Below, one piece after another: positions 61,833 through 64,000 of a DNA stretch of 64,000 nucleotides. This stretch comes from Planctomonas sp. JC2975. GTDB taxonomy: Bacteria; Actinomycetota; Actinomycetes; Actinomycetales; Microbacteriaceae. The stretch covers positions 992,001-1,056,000 of the forward strand of contig NZ_JABEKS010000001.1 of NCBI RefSeq assembly GCF_012985205.1, read 5' to 3'. Position 1 is the stretch's first letter, and each line of letters begins with the position of its first letter. A model generated the notes under the pieces. The model ran no database searches. It saw only the letters and a program-made list of their open reading frames with translations, and was not told the origin of the DNA. The position numbers and the translations under genes were made by a program.

Positions 61833-63361
61833 GCGGAAACTCGGATTCGTGGGTCGAGGGAGGAGTAGACGACGTCGGCGAGCGCGTTGAACACGATCGT
61901 CGCGATGCCCACCACGAGGAAGACGCCCATCACCACGTTGACATCGGTGATGTTGATCGCCCCCTGGAACAGTGCTCCCATTCCCTGCCAGTTGAACACC
62001 GTCTCGGTCACGACGGCGCCACCGATCAGGGCGCCGAAGTCGAGAGTGATGATCGTGACGATCGGGATAAGGGCGTTGCGGAACGCGTGGCGGACCACGA
62101 CAGTGCGTTCGGTCAGACCCTTCGATCGCGCGGTGCGGATGTAGTCCTGGTTCATCACGTCGAGCATGCTCGCGCGAGCGTAGCGGCTGTATGCGGCCAG
62201 CGACGCGAGCATGAGCGCGAGGGTCGGCAGCAGCAGGTGCGTGAACTGATCGATGCCGGTGATCCAGAAATCACCGGAGAGACCAGGAGTGACCGAGCCG
62301 ATCGTCGCGATCGGACGACCGTTCGCCGACGAGCTGTTCGCATAGACGTTCCATGCCTGCATGTACCGGTCGAGCGCCGTCACCGCGGCCATCAGGAACG
62401 CCGTGATCGCCGCGGTACGGGCCGATGCCCAACGATCATGTCCGCCGTAGAGCCAGCCGACGAGGATGCCGACGCCGACTGCCACGATGCCGAGCAGGAT
62501 GAACAGCCAGAGGCTCATGTACGGGAACAGGTACTGCAGTGGGTAGTACAGCGCGGCACCGATCGCGACGACTGTCAGCGACGAGTACAACGACTTGCGA
62601 TTCTCCAGACCCGTTGACACCGCTGTCACCAGGAACGCGAATCCGACGCTGAGAAGCGTCACCACCACGATGCCCAGTCCTGGATCGTCGAACCATCTCG
62701 TCGCTGAGATGAACGCGAGAACCGCTCCGGTCGCAACCGTGGCGATACCGAAGACGATGAGTCTTTGTTTCGCATTCCCGCCGATGATCCCGAGCCAGAC
62801 GATGCCGGACACGAGGGAGAGGACAACTATCACTACCGGCCCGATCACGGGGTTGGCCAGGAAGTTGTTGAAGCCGATTGCGACGTACTGCTTGAGCATC
62901 ACGGCGAGCCAGAAGATCGGCAGGGAGAAGAAGAGGAATGAGAGGAACGTTGCGCCGTAGTCGTACGCGGTGTACTGGCGCAGCGCCGTCGTGATCCCGA
63001 TGAGAACACCGAAGATGATGGCGATTACGGCGGCCGTGGTGACCAGCTGCAGGGTCGCCCACATGGCGGAGCCGAGCTCATCGGTGACCGGCTGGCCGTT
63101 GATGGCGTAGCCGAGGGTGAAGTGCCCGACGAATCCCTGAAGGATGCCGCCGAGCCAAATGAAGTACCGCAGGAACGGTGACACGTCGAGGTGGAGCAGC
63201 TCTACACGTTGCTCGATGAGCAGCTCCTTGTTCTTCGCGTGACTCTGCAGAAGGTCCTGCAGAGGGTTGCCCGAAAAACAGGTGAGCACATAAACGATGT
63301 AGGAGGCGACGGCCAACACCACCAACGAGGCGAAGAACCTCCTGGTGAGGAATGCGACCAT
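61829..63361 (-). CDS. Peptide ABC transporter permease (DppB/OppB type) with inserted membrane region
   Basis: Permease of 510 residues from ATG 63361 (AAAGG before it); DppB-type proteins usually have about 310-340. The normal start (FLTRRFFASLVVLAVASYIVYVL) and the normal end with the coupling loop DYIRTARSKGLTERTVVVRHAF and PRIRVSA are kept. Between about residues 165 and 345 there is an added stretch with five or six hydrophobic segments, where ordinary members have one loop. Similar long permeases occur in related actinobacteria, so it is probably functional. Confidence 0.9.
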   Translation of the reverse strand: MVAFLTRRFFASLVVLAVASYIVYVLTCFSGNPLQDLLQSHAKNKELLIEQRVELLHLDVSPFLRYFIWLGGILQGFVGHFTLGYAINGQPVTDELGSAMWATLQLVTTAAVIAIIFGVLIGITTALRQYTAYDYGATFLSFLFFSLPIFWLAVMLKQYVAIGFNNFLANPVIGPVVIVVLSLVSGIVWLGIIGGNAKQRLIVFGIATVATGAVLAFISATRWFDDPGLGIVVVTLLSVGFAFLVTAVSTGLENRKSLYSSLTVVAIGAALYYPLQYLFPYMSLWLFILLGIVAVGVGILVGWLYGGHDRWASARTAAITAFLMAAVTALDRYMQAWNVYANSSSANGRPIATIGSVTPGLSGDFWITGIDQFTHLLLPTLALMLASLAAYSRYARASMLDVMNQDYIRTARSKGLTERTVVVRHAFRNALIPIVTIITLDFGALIGGAVVTETVFNWQGMGALFQGAINITDVNVVMGVFLVVGIATIVFNALADVVYSSLDPRIRVSA

Positions 63362-63510
63362 GGACAGGCCTTTCTTGGTCATTCGGCACGCGGGCGCGCG
63401 GTAGCGCGCTCGATGCGAGCCGGTCATCCAAAACGTACTCCGGCCAGCCTGGGTGGTCACCGTGCGGAATCGGTTTTCGCTGGGGTCACCAGCGCCGATT
63501 GCTCGCGAAC

Positions 63511-63545
63511 GGGGCGCCGAAGCAGGTTGTCTGCCTCGGCGCCCC
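63511..63545 (-). terminator. Hairpin between binding-protein and permease genes
   Basis: Arms 63511-63525 and 63531-63545 pair with one mismatch around GTTGT, a 15-base stem. On the minus strand it follows the binding-protein stop. Such hairpins often halt part of the transcripts and protect the abundant binding-protein mRNA. Confidence 0.75.
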
Positions 63546-63582
63546 TGTTCTCGATGACCTCAGCCGGTCAGCGCACGAGAAC

Positions 63583-64000
63583 TTACTTCGAGGGCGTGGA
63601 CTTGGAGGAGTGCTCCGAGGTCCATTCGAAGTAGTTCCAGAACACCGTCACGTTGATCGGGTTGTCCTTCACGTTGGCGACCTTGTCGGACCACGCGGTG
63701 ACATCCGGGAACTGGAAGATCGTCACGCCAGGAGCATCGGCCCAGGCGTTCTTGTCGATCTCGGCGAGGATCTTGTTGTTGTCAGCCTCAGTGCCAGTGC
63801 TCGTCTCGAGCTTCTTCCACAGTGCATCGGAAGCCGTGTTGGAGTAGCCCTGGTAGTTGGACTGTCCACCGGTCTGGAATGCGGCCTGGTTGCCCGTGTA
63901 GGCAAGGCTGGTGAACTGCCACGCGAAGATCGACGCGTCGTAGGAGCCGTTGCCCAGGTTGGTGAAGAAGTCCTCACCGGGGCTGCCTGCGTCTGCGACC
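63583..64000 (-). CDS. Peptide ABC transporter substrate-binding protein (C-terminal part)
   Basis: The last 138 residues of an SBP_bac_5 family protein; the start lies beyond the window. It reads SIFAWQFTSLAYTGNQAAFQ, then SDALWKKLETSTGTEADNNKI, ILAEIDKNAWADAPGVTIFQ and a final VFWNYFEWTSEHSSKSTPSK before TAA. These blocks match the C-terminal lobe of dipeptide/oligopeptide-binding proteins. It is probably lipid-anchored outside and feeds the permeases that follow; a hairpin separates it from them. Confidence 0.88.
   Translation of the reverse strand, partial: VADAGSPGEDFFTNLGNGSYDASIFAWQFTSLAYTGNQAAFQTGGQSNYQGYSNTASDALWKKLETSTGTEADNNKILAEIDKNAWADAPGVTIFQFPDVTAWSDKVANVKDNPINVTVFWNYFEWTSEHSSKSTPSK

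Overview
The window is high-GC DNA from an actinomycete. Gene content points to Actinobacteria: adnA/adnB, TB9.4-type DUF3107, a DUF3117 micro-gene, mycobacterial-type dapD, a TIGR03624-type hydrolase and UPF0182. Frequent GTG starts, 4-base ATGA/GTGA overlaps and very frequent use of the word GGATGCC/GGCATCC fit the family Microbacteriaceae. The genus cannot be fixed from the sequence alone. I see no rRNA, tRNA, CRISPR array, insertion sequence or prophage.

Layout. (1) 1-2289: the end of a polar amino-acid ABC importer (binding protein, permease, ATPase), then a lone SDR oxidoreductase. (2) 3.2-25 kb: a conserved chromosomal block: UPF0182, a PDZ/Lon-like protease, a TIGR03624 hydrolase, a ThiF-like protein, uvrD2, nudC, an APH-like pseudokinase, adnB, adnA, DUF3107, a membrane protein with a phosphatase, a ferritin-like protein and a DEAD-box helicase. 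As I remember the M. tuberculosis map, this follows Rv3193c-Rv3211. (3) 25-28.9 kb: one large secreted multi-domain carbohydrate-active protein, walled off by two strong tandem hairpins; it looks like an accessory insertion. (4) 28.9-50.7 kb: a second conserved block: PHP phosphoesterase, aminopeptidase P, stress-type membrane protein, MgtE-N/CBS protein, DUF1003, Mrp, a decarboxylase with an MFS carrier, tatB, an O-methyltransferase, DUF3117, a PIG-V-like transferase, dapE/dapD, a MarR pair, penicillin acylase, citrate synthase, dapC and ferredoxin. This runs in reverse along Rv1234-Rv1177 of M. tuberculosis (again from memory). (5) 51-55.6 kb: an efeUOB iron-uptake operon under a DtxR/IdeR-type iron box. 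(6) 55.6-64 kb: a lipoprotein, typA and a dipeptide/oligopeptide ABC importer whose ATPase is separated from its permeases by an opposite-strand gene.

How the genes work together. AdnAB, UvrD2 and the DEAD-box helicase act on nucleic acids. DapC, DapD and DapE supply three steps of the succinylase lysine/meso-diaminopimelate pathway. EfeUOB imports iron. TatB belongs to the twin-arginine system that probably exports EfeB, whose N-terminus carries a Tat-like signal.

The most unusual items are the secreted multi-domain protein at 25083-28646 with an unassigned TIM-barrel-like core, the APH-fold protein that lacks its catalytic residues, the 128-base antisense overlap between the ThiF-like gene and uvrD2, the MarR/receiver-like divergent pair with a cluster of TTGGC/GCCAA operators, and the peptide permease with a roughly 180-residue inserted membrane region.
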